64,000 nt of DNA from Vibrio metoecus (GCF_000696385.1 NZ_JJMN01000070.1:235018-299017); one strand, 5' to 3'. Positions 8,723 to 18,642 are shown, counted from the first letter of the stretch. Program-made: numbers and translations. Notes: generated by a model from the sequence alone, not told the origin.

Positions 8723-9826
8723 ATGCCTATGTTTACCTCTTTTGATCATCAAATGATGTCCCGCGCGATTGAGCTTGCTCGGCGCGGACGTTTTACCACT
8801 TCCCCTAATCCCAACGTTGGCTGCGTGATGACACGCGGTGAGCAGATTGTGGGTGAAGGCTTCCATTTTCGAGCAGGCGAGCCACATGCTGAAGTGCATG
8901 CGATGCGACAAGCGGGCGAGCTCGCTCGCGGCGCTACTGCCTACGTTACGTTAGAGCCTTGTTCTCACTACGGTCGCACACCTCCTTGCGCCGAGGGACT
9001 CATCAAGGCTGGCGTGGCAAGAGTGATTTGCGCGATGCAAGATCCCAATCCGCAAGTGGCTGGTCGTGGTGTACAAATGTTGCGTGATGCTGGCATTGAG
9101 GTTGAAGTAGGGTTGCTTGAAGCCGATGCGCGAGCGCTTAACCGCGGTTTCCTGAAACGGATGGAAACGGGCATGCCTTATGTGCAGCTTAAAATGGCGG
9201 CAAGTCTTGATGGCCAAACAGCGCTTGCTAACGGGAAAAGTCAGTGGATTACCTCTTCCGCAGCACGTAAAGATGTGCAGCGGTTTCGCGCGCAAGCCAG
9301 CGCGATTCTTTCCAGCAGTCAAACTGTGCTGGCTGATAACGCCTCTCTGGCGGTACGTTGGCACGATTTACCACCATCGGTACAGGCGCAATACGCAGAA
9401 GCGGATTTGCGCCAACCGCTGCGCGTGATTTTGGATCGCCAACATCAATTGTATCCAGAGTTAGCGTTATACCAAACTCCATCCCCTGTGCTACGGGTCG
9501 CGAGCGAGAATGCCGATCTCTGTATTTCTGCTGAGAATGGAAAGCTTGATTTGCGTGAGCTTTTGGCACTACTAGCTCAGCAACACAACGTGAATCAAGT
9601 GTGGGTGGAAGCGGGTAGCCAACTGGCTCAATCTTTGATTGAGCAACAGTTGGTGGATGAAATTATTCTCTATTTAGCACCGAAACTGATGGGCAGCGAT
9701 GGCCGTGGTTTATTTGGCGCGCTCGGTTTGACAGAGATGGCGGAAGCCATCGAACTCAAAATTGAAGATTGTCGAATGGTGGGGGCAGATCTGCGGATCA
9801 TCGCCACGCCAAAATCAAAAGATTAA
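8723..9826 (+). CDS. ribD: RibD, bifunctional riboflavin deaminase/reductase
   Basis: A 367-residue fusion catalysing two riboflavin steps: deamination of the GTP-cyclohydrolase product, then NADPH reduction of its ribose. The N-terminal CDA-type deaminase shows zinc ligands in GEPHAEVHAM and EPCSHYGRTPPCAEG. The C-terminal reductase begins near residue 150 (MPYVQLKMAASLDGQTAL). The C-terminus contains VEAGSQLAQSLIEQQLVDE. It lies 12 bases after nrdR and four bases before ribE, so it belongs to an operon. Confidence 0.95.
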   Translation: MPMFTSFDHQMMSRAIELARRGRFTTSPNPNVGCVMTRGEQIVGEGFHFRAGEPHAEVHAMRQAGELARGATAYVTLEPCSHYGRTPPCAEGLIKAGVARVICAMQDPNPQVAGRGVQMLRDAGIEVEVGLLEADARALNRGFLKRMETGMPYVQLKMAASLDGQTALANGKSQWITSSAARKDVQRFRAQASAILSSSQTVLADNASLAVRWHDLPPSVQAQYAEADLRQPLRVILDRQHQLYPELALYQTPSPVLRVASENADLCISAENGKLDLRELLALLAQQHNVNQVWVEAGSQLAQSLIEQQLVDEIILYLAPKLMGSDGRGLFGALGLTEMAEAIELKIEDCRMVGADLRIIATPKSKD

Positions 9827-9830
9827 CACT

Positions 9831-10484
9831 ATGTTTACTGGAATTATTGAAGCGGTCGGCAAGCTGACTGCCATCATCCCTAAAGGCAGCGATGTCACGA
9901 TCACCGTCGAAGTGGGCAAGCTGGATATGGCCGATGTTAAACTCGGTGACAGTATTGCGACCAATGGCGTGTGTTTAACTGTCGTGGCCTTTGATGCGCG
10001 CAGTTTCAGCGCGGATCTGTCGATGGAAACCTTGAAGAAATCTGGCTTTGCTCAGTATCAGGTTGGTGATCGCGTTAACCTTGAAAAAGCAATGCTGCCC
10101 ACTACCCGTTTTGGTGGCCACATTGTTTCTGGGCATGTGGATGGTGTAGGCGAAATCGTTGAGCGTATTCCTGTTGGTCGTGCGGTAGAACTGTGGGTCA
10201 ACATGCCTGCGGATCTGAGCAAATACGTCGCGGAGAAAGGCTCAATTACCGTCGATGGGATTAGTTTGACGGTGAATGATTTACGCAAAAATGCCTTCAA
10301 ACTGACCATTGTTCCTCATACCAGTGCAGAAACCACAATGGATGAGTTCCAAGTGGGGCGTCGAGTGAATCTGGAAGTGGATGTGTTAGCGCGTTACATG
10401 GAGCGCTTGCTCCAAGGAAGCAAAGAGAGCGAGCCTCAGTCACGATTGACGATGGATTTTCTGCAGCAAAACGGCTTCGCTTAA
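9831..10484 (+). CDS. ribE: Riboflavin synthase alpha chain
   Basis: Final riboflavin step: dismutation of two 6,7-dimethyl-8-ribityllumazine molecules. 217 residues made of two lumazine-binding repeats, the first starting MFTGIIEAVGKL and the second near GHIVSGHVDGVGEIVER. The internal NGVCLTVV and DGISLTVND are the paired motifs. ATG at 9831 gives the canonical MFTGIIE start; the upstream extension to 9762 lies inside ribD. The E. coli homologue is called ribC, and ribE is the naming common in Vibrio. Confidence 0.94.
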   Translation: MFTGIIEAVGKLTAIIPKGSDVTITVEVGKLDMADVKLGDSIATNGVCLTVVAFDARSFSADLSMETLKKSGFAQYQVGDRVNLEKAMLPTTRFGGHIVSGHVDGVGEIVERIPVGRAVELWVNMPADLSKYVAEKGSITVDGISLTVNDLRKNAFKLTIVPHTSAETTMDEFQVGRRVNLEVDVLARYMERLLQGSKESEPQSRLTMDFLQQNGFA

Positions 10485-10523
10485 TGGCTCGCCACGAATA
10501 CGAATAACGATAGGACTGAGATC

Positions 10524-11633
10524 ATGCCAATTAGTACCCCACAAGAAATTATTGAAGATATTCGTCAGGGCAAAATGGTCATCCTGATGGACGATGAAGA
10601 TCGTGAGAATGAAGGTGATTTGATCATGGCGGCGGAGCATATCACGCCAGCAGCAATTAACTTCATGGCGACTCATGGTCGTGGCCTGATCTGTTTAACC
10701 ATGACCAAAGAGCGTTGCCGCCGTTTGGGTTTAAATCCAATGGTACAAGACAATAATGCGCAGTACACCACCAACTTCACCGTCTCGATTGAAGCCGCTG
10801 AAGGGGTAACTACTGGCATTTCGGCGGCGGATCGCGCACGTACGGTGCAAGCGGCGGTAGCCAAAGAGGCGAAAGCCTCCGATTTGGTTCAGCCGGGGCA
10901 TATTTTCCCGCTTGCCGCGCAAGAAGGTGGGGTGCTGACGCGTGCAGGCCACACTGAAGCGGGTTGTGATTTGGCACGATTGGCAGGTTTTGAGCCAGCT
11001 TCGGTGATTGTGGAAATTCTGAACGATGATGGCACGATGGCGCGTCGTCCGGATTTGGAAGTGTTCGCCGAAAAACACGGTTTGAAGCTTGGTACGATTG
11101 CAGACTTGATTGAGTACCGTAACCACACCGAAACCACGATTGAGCGCGTGGCGCAATGCAAATTGCCGACCGAATACGGTGAGTTTGAACTGGTGACTTA
11201 CCGTGACATCATCGATAAGCAAATTCACTTCGCACTGCGCAAAGGGGATGTCACTACATCGCCCACTTTGGTGCGTGTTCATCTGCAAGATACCTTTACC
11301 GATTTGCTACACAGTGACCGTACCGCCGAGCGGAGTTGGACGCTGACTACCGCCATGCAGCGTATTGGTCAAGAAGGTGGGGTGTTGGTGATTCTTGGCA
11401 ATGAAGAGTCAAGCGATCTGCTCCTGCACCGCGTGAAAATGTTTGAGCTGCAAGATAAAGGTGAAGCACCGGCAATGGCGAAAAAGCAAGGCACTTCGCG
11501 CCGTGTGGGTGTGGGTTCGCAAATCCTTGCTGATCTAGGGGTTAAGGAGATGCGTTTGCTCTCTTCGCCGAACAAAAAATACCACGCATTGGGCGGTTTT
11601 GGCCTCAATGTGGTCGAATACGTCTGTGAATAA
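10524..11633 (+). CDS. ribBA: RibB-RibX hybrid: DHBP synthase with degenerate GTP cyclohydrolase II-like domain
   Basis: A 369-residue two-domain protein. Residues 1-205 form 3,4-dihydroxy-2-butanone-4-phosphate synthase, with acidic metal motif [20 protein letters not shown] and [13 protein letters not shown]. This domain converts ribulose 5-phosphate to the four-carbon riboflavin precursor. The C-terminal part resembles GTP cyclohydrolase II ([13 protein letters not shown] ending, [12 protein letters not shown]). However, the zinc-binding Cys cluster that normally follows the VRVHSE-type strand is absent (here [17 protein letters not shown]), so cyclohydrolase activity is unlikely. Such RibBX hybrids are known in gamma-proteobacteria, usually with a separate ribA. 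The symbol ribBA reflects common annotation. Confidence 0.9.
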   Translation: MPISTPQEIIEDIRQGKMVILMDDEDRENEGDLIMAAEHITPAAINFMATHGRGLICLTMTKERCRRLGLNPMVQDNNAQYTTNFTVSIEAAEGVTTGISAADRARTVQAAVAKEAKASDLVQPGHIFPLAAQEGGVLTRAGHTEAGCDLARLAGFEPASVIVEILNDDGTMARRPDLEVFAEKHGLKLGTIADLIEYRNHTETTIERVAQCKLPTEYGEFELVTYRDIIDKQIHFALRKGDVTTSPTLVRVHLQDTFTDLLHSDRTAERSWTLTTAMQRIGQEGGVLVILGNEESSDLLLHRVKMFELQDKGEAPAMAKKQGTSRRVGVGSQILADLGVKEMRLLSSPNKKYHALGGFGLNVVEYVCE

Positions 11634-11773
11634 TCACAGCAAATTGCCTGTTTGCCGCGTGTTACCTTGAAGGTGGGGCGCGGCTTTTAGCCCAAATTTC
11701 TGTTAGATATTGCTCACAAAATTGTGCTAGAATCCGGCGATTCTCACTTGATGAACAGAGTTAAAGGAAAGCT

Positions 11774-12245
11774 ATGAAAGTGATCGAGGGTGGTTTCCCA
11801 GCACCAAATGCGAAAATTGCGATTGTGATTTTCTCGTTTCAACAGTTTTATCAATGAAAGTTTACTGTCTGGTGCCATCGATACTCTTAAGCGTCACGGT
11901 CAGATCAGTGATGACAACATTACTGTTGTTCGTTGCCCTGGTGCAGTTGAGTTGCCTCTGGTAGCCCAACGTGTTGCAAAAACAGGCGACTACGATGCGA
12001 TTGTCTCACTGGGTTGTGTGATCCGTGGTGGTACACCGCACTTTGACTATGTTTGCAGTGAAATGAATAAAGGTCTGGCACAAGTGTCTCTGGAATTTAG
12101 CATTCCAGTCGCATTCGGTGTGCTGACTGTTGATACTATCGATCAAGCTATTGAACGCGCAGGAACCAAGGCTGGTAATAAGGGTGCTGAAGCAGCACTG
12201 AGCGCACTTGAGATGATTAACGTTCTTTCTGAAATTGATTCCTAA
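11774..12245 (+). CDS. ribH: 6,7-dimethyl-8-ribityllumazine synthase RibH (+1 frameshift as sequenced)
   Basis: Condenses the RibD product with the RibB four-carbon unit and forms icosahedral shells. The frame starts [18 protein letters not shown] and breaks at TTTT (11829-11832). Deleting one T restores [46 protein letters not shown] sequence and the end NVLSEIDS, for 156 residues, the normal size. As written it would stop after 27 codons. Error is more likely than loss because the rest of the gene is pristine. AAAGGAAAGCT precedes the ATG. Its TAA overlaps the nusB start (TAATG). Confidence 0.92.
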
Positions 12246-12715
12246 TGGGGGCCAGTGTGAAACCAGCCGCACGTCGTAATGCACGTCAATTTGCGCTACA
12301 AGCAATTTATTCATGGCAAATTACTAAAGAGAATGTTGCGACTATTGAAGAGCAATTTCTAACCAGCGGTAAATACGATGAAGAAGAACATCGTGCCGCT
12401 GAGCCAGCTCTTGCTGCTCCTGAAACCGATGTTTCTTATTTCCGTGACCTGTTAGCCGGTGTGGTTCTGAACCATACTGAACTAGACAGCAAACTGCGTC
12501 CTTTTGTTTCTCGTCCAATGCAAGATCTGGACATGATGGAACTGGCGCTGCTGCGTTTGGCCATGTACGAAATGACGCGTCGTGAAGACGTACCATACAA
12601 AGTCGTGATTAACGAGGCGATTGAGTTGGCAAAAGTGTTTGCCGCTGAAGATAGCCATAAATTCGTTAACGGTGTACTGGATAAAGCCGCACCGCACGTA
12701 CGTAAGAAAGCGTAA
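12245..12715 (+). CDS. nusB: Transcription antitermination factor NusB
   Basis: A 156-residue all-alpha RNA-binding protein that pairs with NusE (S10) on boxA during rRNA antitermination. Recognisable features are [20 protein letters not shown] at the N-terminus and [17 protein letters not shown], then [17 protein letters not shown] and [10 protein letters not shown]. Its ATG overlaps the ribH stop, which indicates translational coupling. The gene order ribH-nusB-thiL-pgpA matches E. coli. Confidence 0.95.
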   Translation: MGASVKPAARRNARQFALQAIYSWQITKENVATIEEQFLTSGKYDEEEHRAAEPALAAPETDVSYFRDLLAGVVLNHTELDSKLRPFVSRPMQDLDMMELALLRLAMYEMTRREDVPYKVVINEAIELAKVFAAEDSHKFVNGVLDKAAPHVRKKA

Positions 12716-12729
12716 CCCGTTTTCCACTA

Positions 12730-12758
12730 GAAGGTCAGCAGTTGCTGACCTTTTTTCT
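12730..12758 (+). terminator. Intrinsic terminator after nusB
   Basis: AAGGTCAGCA, GT, TGCTGACCTTTTTT. It probably ends the nrdR-rib-nusB unit before thiL. Confidence 0.88.
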
Positions 12759-12803
12759 TAATAAGCTGCTGCTTGCGTTGGCTTAATTAACCAAAGAGTC
12801 TGG

Positions 12804-13781
12804 ATGATGTTTGGTGAATTTAATTTAATCGATAAATACTTTTCTAACCGACAACCACAGCGTAAAGACGTGCATTTAGCATTGGGTGATGATTGTGCGA
12901 TTGTCAAAGTACCTGAAAACTCACGTGTGGCGATCAGCACGGATACTCTCGTTGCCGGCACCCATTTCCTTCCTGAAGCCAATCCGGCTTGGGTCGCACA
13001 TAAAGCCTTAGCGTCGAACATCAGTGATTTGGCGGCGATGGGTGCAACCCCGGCTTGGGTTTCTCTTGCGCTGACCCTGCCTGAAATCGATGAGACGTGG
13101 TTAAAACCTTTCTGCGATGCCTTTTTCGAGTTAGCCAATTACTACAATGTACAGCTGATTGGCGGTGATACCACCAAAGGCCCACTCAGTATCACGTTAA
13201 CCGTGCAGGGTTTTTTGCCTAAAGAGCAAGCGATGTTGCGCAGTGGGGCAAAAGTGGGCGATTGGCTGTATGTCACAGGCGATCTTGGTGATAGCCAAGC
13301 GGGACTGGATGTGATTTTACACCCTGAAAAGCGTCAACTTCCGTTTGCGGATATTCTCGAACAGCGTCATTACCTTTCAACACCGCGGATTGTGGCCGGA
13401 CAAGCCTTAGTCCATTTGGCTTCATCGGCGATCGATATTTCTGATGGCTTGATTGCGGATTTGCAACACATCTTGCATCGCTCCAATGTTGGAGCGAGTA
13501 TTGATGTCAGCTTGCTGCCTCTTTCAAAAGAACTCTTACAGTTCGTTGATAGTGTTACCAGCGCGCAGCAGTATGCTTTGACGAGCGGGGAAGAGTACGA
13601 ACTCTGTTTCACCATTCCAGAAGAGAATCGTGGATCGTTGGAAAATGCCTTGGCTCATTGTGGTACCAAAGTCACTTGTATTGGTCAGATTCGTCCTGCT
13701 GGTACGTTTGAGCTGCATAATCAAGGTAAAAAGTTGGATTGGCAATTGGCAGGGTATGATCATTTCAAGGTGAAGGCATGA
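12804..13781 (+). CDS. thiL: Thiamine-monophosphate kinase ThiL
   Basis: A 325-residue enzyme phosphorylating thiamine monophosphate to thiamine pyrophosphate with ATP. Family motifs are GEFNLIDKYF, LGDDCAIV and STDTLVAGTHF in the first half, then SNISDLAAMGATPAW, LIGGDTTKGPLSIT, YVTGDLGDSQAG and AIDISDGLIADL, where the acidic residues bind Mg-nucleotide. Tandem ATGs at 12804/12807 leave a one-residue doubt. Its stop overlaps the pgpA start by four bases (ATGA). Confidence 0.95.
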   Translation: MMFGEFNLIDKYFSNRQPQRKDVHLALGDDCAIVKVPENSRVAISTDTLVAGTHFLPEANPAWVAHKALASNISDLAAMGATPAWVSLALTLPEIDETWLKPFCDAFFELANYYNVQLIGGDTTKGPLSITLTVQGFLPKEQAMLRSGAKVGDWLYVTGDLGDSQAGLDVILHPEKRQLPFADILEQRHYLSTPRIVAGQALVHLASSAIDISDGLIADLQHILHRSNVGASIDVSLLPLSKELLQFVDSVTSAQQYALTSGEEYELCFTIPEENRGSLENALAHCGTKVTCIGQIRPAGTFELHNQGKKLDWQLAGYDHFKVKA

Positions 13782-14284
13782 GCGATCCGCGCAGCAAAAT
13801 TTCATTACGTAATCCTTGGCACTTACTGGCCACGGGCTTTGGCAGTGGTTTATCTCCCGTGGTACCCGGCACGATGGGTACGTTAGCATCGGTACCATTT
13901 TATCTGTTACTCGCCCAACTGCCTTTCATGCTCTATATCGCAGTGATTGTGATAGCCAGCGTGATAGGGATTAAAATCTGCCAAGTGACCTCAGATGATA
14001 TGCAGGTGCATGATCATGGTTCGATCGTATGGGATGAGTTTGCTGGATTTTGGATCACCATGTTGATTGTGCCGTTATACCAATTATCGGTTTTCGATTG
14101 GAAATGGCTCGCCACGGGTTTTGTGCTGTTTCGCTTTTTCGACATGGTGAAGCCTTGGCCCATCAGTTGGTTGGATAAACGCGTACATGGCGGTTTCGGC
14201 ATCATGATTGATGATTTAGTGGCAGGGGTGATGGCGGCGATCAGCTTAGCGGCAGTCGGTCACTGGCTCGGTTGGAGTCTTTAG
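13778..14284 (+). CDS. pgpA: Phosphatidylglycerophosphatase A
   Basis: A 168-residue inner-membrane lipid phosphatase that removes phosphate from phosphatidylglycerophosphate to give phosphatidylglycerol. The N-terminal region NPWHLLATGFGSGLSPVVPG is a family hallmark, followed by several hydrophobic segments, the acidic SIVWDEFAGFW motif and FRFFDMVKPWPISWLDK. GGFGIMIDDLVAG near the C-terminus completes the PgpA pattern. It overlaps thiL by four bases and is translationally coupled to it. Confidence 0.94.
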   Translation: MSDPRSKISLRNPWHLLATGFGSGLSPVVPGTMGTLASVPFYLLLAQLPFMLYIAVIVIASVIGIKICQVTSDDMQVHDHGSIVWDEFAGFWITMLIVPLYQLSVFDWKWLATGFVLFRFFDMVKPWPISWLDKRVHGGFGIMIDDLVAGVMAAISLAAVGHWLGWSL

Positions 14285-14286
14285 TA

Positions 14287-14310
14287 AGCAGGTTCCCTGA
14301 AGGGAACCTG
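14287..14310. terminator. Hairpin between convergent pgpA and yaeH
   Basis: CAGGTTCCC, TGAA, GGGAACCTG: a perfect nine-pair stem between converging genes. No long T run follows on either strand, so it may act as a weak bidirectional terminator or a 3'-end stabiliser. Confidence 0.5.
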
Positions 14311-14315
14311 ACTGG

Positions 14316-14699
14316 CTAATTGAGTTTTTCTAAATCCGCTTCAATTTCTGCAATTTTACTGGCGACAACTTTTTCTAAGTGACGTAAATCATTAAGAATT
14401 TTCTGTTTTACGTCCACTTCACCCATCACTTCAGGTTTAGTGATCTTATTCAGCTCATCAATCACCAGCGTCAAATTACGATTAATTTCAGTCACTTCTT
14501 TGTATTGATGACTGCCACTGTCCACCAAAACATTTTTGATTTGTCTTGGGTACTTAAACTTAACGCTTTTTGCGAACAGTTCGCCTTTTTGCTTTTTGAA
14601 GTAGATTTTTAACACGTCTTTATGCGCTTCTTGGCGCAGCGAATAACGTTCAATTTGCGTAGGTTCATTAATACCCAAGCCGACGAGATGGGGAAACAT
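14316..14699 (-). CDS. yaeH: YaeH / UPF0325 (DUF3461) family protein
   Basis: A 127-residue conserved cytosolic protein of unknown function. It closely follows E. coli Yae[35 protein letters not shown], and the C-terminal [12 protein letters not shown]...[11 protein letters not shown], which looks like a coiled coil. The start at 14699 ([13 protein letters not shown]) has AGAGG upstream and matches the family N-terminus. A longer frame to 14816 adds 39 residues without similarity. It lies downstream of map and glnD on the same strand. The neighbourhood is conserved, but the function is not established. Confidence 0.9.
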   Translation of the reverse strand: MFPHLVGLGINEPTQIERYSLRQEAHKDVLKIYFKKQKGELFAKSVKFKYPRQIKNVLVDSGSHQYKEVTEINRNLTLVIDELNKITKPEVMGEVDVKQKILNDLRHLEKVVASKIAEIEADLEKLN

Positions 14700-14893
14700 A
14701 GGCAACCTCTTAGTCAAAATAACCTGTTTACCATCACTGAGCACAAGCATATGTTTGTCAAACTCGTAATGGACTCTATTCACTGTAGCAGTAGGTTGAT
14801 GTGCCTGACAGTTCAATAGGTTAAGTTGTGCTCAAGATCCCACCTGATCTCGTCGGGCATGTAAAGCTCAATCGCCCGCTGTTCGACACGATG

Positions 14894-17524
14894 CTATTGA
14901 GCACTCGGTGCAAGTTGAGAGACATTTTCGATCAATTTCTCGCGCAGTAACTGCTCTTCATCTTCATTGAGGCGAGCACCTTGTGAATTGGTCAGAATAA
15001 ATAAATCCTCTGCCCTTTCCCCAATCGTGGTGATTTTTGCTGCATGTAAGTCGAGATTGAGTTCTGCAAATGTTGCACCGACAGTGGCGAGTAAACCTGG
15101 TGTATCGAGGGCAACCAATTCCATTAAAGTGCGCTTTTTACTCTTGGTCGGTAGAAAGTCCACCTGTGTTTTGACCTTAAAATGTTGCAAGTTACGCGGA
15201 ATGCGCCGCGCTTTTAACGTGGTCGGGCGGCCATCTTCTAACACATGCACGAGATGGCGAATGAGGGCTTGATGACGATCTTCTTCAATCGCTTGGCCGT
15301 TTTGATCGAGCACCATAAAGGTATCAAGTACGTACCCATCCTTACTCGCCATGATCTGTGCATCGTGTACGTTGAGGTTGCGCCGGTCGAGTTCGGCAAC
15401 CACGGTTGCAAACAGCGCGGCTTGATCTTTGGTATACACAAAGACTTCAGTCCCCCCACGGGTGGCTTTTTTGCTAAGGAGCACCAAGGGTTTGCTGCTG
15501 TCTTCATGGCGCAGTAAATGGGTGCAGTGCCAAGCGATCTGTTTATGGGTATGGCGTAGGAAGTAGTCGGCTTTAAAGCGTTGCCACAGCACTTCAATTT
15601 CTCGGCTAGTGAAGCCTTCTTTGCGCAATAGTGCAGAAGCCATTTGCTGGTTGTGGCGAATCCGCTCACGAATATCAACCGGATTTTCTAAGCCGCGGCG
15701 TAAAGCCCGTTGTGTAGAGTAAAACAGCTCCGCCAGTAGCGTACGTTTCCAACTGTTCCAAAGTTCCGGGTTGGTGGCGCAGATGTCAGCCACGGTGAGG
15801 CACACTAAGTATTCCAAACGTTCTTCATCACGCACTTTTTTGGCAAATTCGATGATCACATCTGGGTCGTAAATATCACGTCGCTGAGCGGTGACGGACA
15901 TCAACAGATGATTTTTAACCAACCACGCGACGAGTTTTGCTTCTGGTTTAGATAAGCCATGTTCAATACAGAAATCAAAGGCTTCATCCGCCCCGATGTC
16001 GGAGTGATCGCCACCACGGCCTTTGCCGATGTCATGGAAAATCGCGGCGAGAATTAATAGCTCTTTTTTCTGAATTTTAGGATAAATTTCACAGCAGATC
16101 GGGTGTCTTTCGTGGTTTTTTATATCGCTAAATAGATGGATGTGCTTGAGCAAACGTACACTGTGTTCATCGACAGTGTACACGTGGAATAGGTCGAACT
16201 GCATCTGGCCGACAATTTGATGCCATTGCGGTAGATAAGCGGCCAATACGCCGAGTTTATGCATTTGGCTAAAGGCTTTATGTAATGCATTGGGATGACG
16301 CACCAGTTCGATAAATTTCTCTCGCGCTGCGGGAATGGTGTGCAGGAATTTATTTAAACGACGGCGAGCGGTACGCAATTGGCGCATGGTCGCAGGCGCC
16401 ACCGATTCGATGGTGGAATCGTTCGCTATATGCAAAAACATATCCAGAATGGTTTCTGGGCGCGCTTGAAATAGGGCCGGTTTACGCGTCTCAATCATGT
16501 TTCCGCGGCGCTGAAAATCTTCATCGATAATGATTGCTTCTTCTTCTTCCCCGTTATTGAGAATGGCTTTATCGAAGATTTTTAGCAGCATTTTGTTCAG
16601 TTCTGCCACGCGACGTAACGTGCGAAAGAACTCTTTCATCATCATTTCTACGCCACGATTACCTTCACCAAAATAGCCCAGATGACGAGCAACTTGAACT
16701 TGATGAGCAAAGGTGAGGCGGTTGTCGTAACGTTTTAGCTCAATATGCAGCGCAAAACGTACGCGCCACAGAAAATCTTGGCACTCAACCAATTCACGGT
16801 ATTCAGCATCAGTGAGAAAGCCAAAGCGGCTCATTTCATACAAGGATGTTGCCCCGAAATGGCGACGAGCAACCCAGCTTAGGGTATGAATATCGCGCAA
16901 CCCGCCAGGCGTTGATTTAATATCGGGTTCTAAATTGTAGGTGGTGTCGTGATAACGGGCGTGACGCTCTTTTTGCTCTTGTACTTTGGCCTGATAGAAC
17001 ACTTCACTGGGCCAAAACGATTCAGAATGAATCACCATTTTTAAGTGATGGAACGTCTCTTCACACCCACAAAGTAAACGCGCTTCTTGTAAGTTAGTTG
17101 CGACGGTTAAGTCGGCCTTACCGATTTCAGCACACTGTTCAACCGTACGAACCGCATGACCAATCTCTAATTTTAAATCCCATAATAGAGTTAAAAATTG
17201 GCTGATCTTGCTCGCGACTTGATCACTGAGCGGCTGCTGAGAAAGCACCAATAAGTCAATGTCAGAAAGGGGGTGCAGCTCACCGCGACCATAACCACCG
17301 ACTGCAACTAAACTCACTTCGAGCAGTTCATCAAACCCAAAAGATTGCCATAGGCGATGCAGCAACAAATCCATGTATTCTGAGCGGCCTAAGACCAAAT
17401 CTGTCACAGGGTGGTGATCGAAAAACTCCTGTTTCTGATATTCCGTAAAACTTTCCAGTTGTTGCTTTAAACTCTCAACGGTCAGTTGTGATTCTTGAAG
17501 TGTAAGGGGCGATTGATACAGCAT
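14894..17524 (-). CDS. glnD: GlnD, PII uridylyltransferase/uridylyl-removing enzyme
   Basis: An 876-residue glutamine sensor that uridylylates GlnB/GlnK when glutamine is low and removes UMP when it is high. The N-terminal nucleotidyltransferase has VGGYGRGELHPLSDIDLLVL. The central HD domain carries AAIFHDIGKGRGGDHSD, the uridylyl-removing site. Two C-terminal ACT domains (TEVFVYTKDQAALFATV and LMELVALDTPGLLATV) bind glutamine. The start at 17524 (MLYQSPLTL) is preferred over 17539 because GGACG lies at proper spacing. Its substrate glnB is in this window at 40.1 kb. Confidence 0.95.
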   Translation of the reverse strand: MLYQSPLTLQESQLTVESLKQQLESFTEYQKQEFFDHHPVTDLVLGRSEYMDLLLHRLWQSFGFDELLEVSLVAVGGYGRGELHPLSDIDLLVLSQQPLSDQVASKISQFLTLLWDLKLEIGHAVRTVEQCAEIGKADLTVATNLQEARLLCGCEETFHHLKMVIHSESFWPSEVFYQAKVQEQKERHARYHDTTYNLEPDIKSTPGGLRDIHTLSWVARRHFGATSLYEMSRFGFLTDAEYRELVECQDFLWRVRFALHIELKRYDNRLTFAHQVQVARHLGYFGEGNRGVEMMMKEFFRTLRRVAELNKMLLKIFDKAILNNGEEEEAIIIDEDFQRRGNMIETRKPALFQARPETILDMFLHIANDSTIESVAPATMRQLRTARRRLNKFLHTIPAAREKFIELVRHPNALHKAFSQMHKLGVLAAYLPQWHQIVGQMQFDLFHVYTVDEHSVRLLKHIHLFSDIKNHERHPICCEIYPKIQKKELLILAAIFHDIGKGRGGDHSDIGADEAFDFCIEHGLSKPEAKLVAWLVKNHLLMSVTAQRRDIYDPDVIIEFAKKVRDEERLEYLVCLTVADICATNPELWNSWKRTLLAELFYSTQRALRRGLENPVDIRERIRHNQQMASALLRKEGFTSREIEVLWQRFKADYFLRHTHKQIAWHCTHLLRHEDSSKPLVLLSKKATRGGTEVFVYTKDQAALFATVVAELDRRNLNVHDAQIMASKDGYVLDTFMVLDQNGQAIEEDRHQALIRHLVHVLEDGRPTTLKARRIPRNLQHFKVKTQVDFLPTKSKKRTLMELVALDTPGLLATVGATFAELNLDLHAAKITTIGERAEDLFILTNSQGARLNEDEEQLLREKLIENVSQLAPSAQ

Positions 17525-17582
17525 AGCGCGTCCATGCAAGCGTTAACACGAATAGAGCCAATCTAGCAGATGGCAGCAGATA

Positions 17583-17616
17583 AAAAAATATCCCTGACCG
17601 GCAGGGATATTTTTCA
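17583..17616 (-). terminator. Intrinsic terminator after map
   Basis: On the minus strand: AAAAATATCCCTG, a short loop, CAGGGATATTTTTTT. The symmetric stem lies between map and glnD, so glnD probably has its own promoter or depends on readthrough. Confidence 0.8.
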
Positions 17617-17628
17617 GCGTTGAAGAGC

Positions 17629-18471
17629 TTAAGCGTTGTTAAGCAAACGCGGCAGTGTTTCATCTTTACGCAGGGTTAAGATCTCGCAGCCAGTGGCCGT
17701 AACGAGAATAGTGTGTTCCCATTGTGCAGATTTTTTACCGTCGGCGGTGTAAACCGTCCAACTGTCTTCATCATCAAGGCGGCAGCCAAATTTACCGGCG
17801 TTGATCATCGGCTCGATGGTAAAAATCATCCCTTCACGCAACACGGTGCGATCACTGTTTTTGTAGTGCACCACTTGCGGCTCTTCATGGAACTCAGCAC
17901 CAATGCCGTGACCACAGTAATCACGCACGATAGAAAACTTAAAGCGTGGATTATTTTTGTTGTTGGTCTTGATGTGTTTTTCAATCGTGCTACCAATTTC
18001 GCCAAGTTGCACGCCTGGTTTAACTTGTTTTAGAGCCAAGTACAGACATTCTTGTGCCACATGACACAGGCGCTTGTCTTCGAGTGACACCTCACCAATC
18101 ATGAACATTTTTGATGTATCGCCGTGGTAACCGTCTTTGATCACCGTAATGTCAATATTGAGGATGTCGCCATCACGCAGTACCGCAGGACGCTGCAGTT
18201 GCCCGAAGTAAGAATCTTCACTGGCTGGAATACCATGACAGACAATATGGTTGATCGACGTACAAATCGATTTTGGAAAACCGTGATAATTCAGTGGTGC
18301 CGGAATCGCGCCTTGAACCTCAGTAATGTACTTATGACATATCTGATCCAGCTCTTCAGTGGTCACGCCTGCTTTCACATGAGGTTCAATCATTTCTAGA
18401 ACTTCAGCGGCTAAGCGGCCCGCAACGCGCATTTTTTCAATTTCTACGGCATTCTTGATTTTTATAGACAT
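17629..18471 (-). CDS. map: Methionine aminopeptidase, type I
   Basis: A 280-residue dimetal enzyme that removes initiator Met from nascent proteins. It begins MSIKIKNAVEIEKMRVAGRL. The metal ligands fall in GDILNIDITVIKDGYHGDTSKMF (two Asp), DYCGHGIGAEFHEEP (His), MIFTIEPMI (Glu) and the late WEHTILVTATG (Glu). The substrate-side His is in SINHIVCHGIP. It is somewhat longer than E. coli Map (264) because of an extended middle. It is divergent from rpsB, the common arrangement. Confidence 0.95.
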   Translation of the reverse strand: MSIKIKNAVEIEKMRVAGRLAAEVLEMIEPHVKAGVTTEELDQICHKYITEVQGAIPAPLNYHGFPKSICTSINHIVCHGIPASEDSYFGQLQRPAVLRDGDILNIDITVIKDGYHGDTSKMFMIGEVSLEDKRLCHVAQECLYLALKQVKPGVQLGEIGSTIEKHIKTNNKNNPRFKFSIVRDYCGHGIGAEFHEEPQVVHYKNSDRTVLREGMIFTIEPMINAGKFGCRLDDEDSWTVYTADGKKSAQWEHTILVTATGCEILTLRKDETLPRLLNNA

Positions 18472-18642
18472 CGGCTTTCTCTACTGACTTGTGAGCACAC
18501 AAGGTGCTAGTAGCGCTATTGTAACAATGGACAGATGAAGCGCAAGAAAACAGTCAGTCTTGAGCTAGAAACGATGGGGAATTGGCTCATCGCAGATCGA
18601 CTTCCGACGAATTTTTTCTAGCCACACAGGGGCAAAATATGG

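Noticed and set aside
8211..10524. FMN riboswitch before or within the riboflavin genes
   Set aside because: I looked for the RFN-type conserved pieces upstream of nrdR-ribD, ribE and ribBA and saw none. The spacers are too short to hold one.
10731..11288. 185-codon minus-strand frame opposite ribBA
   Set aside because: Shadow of the conserved gene; no family similarity and no start signal.
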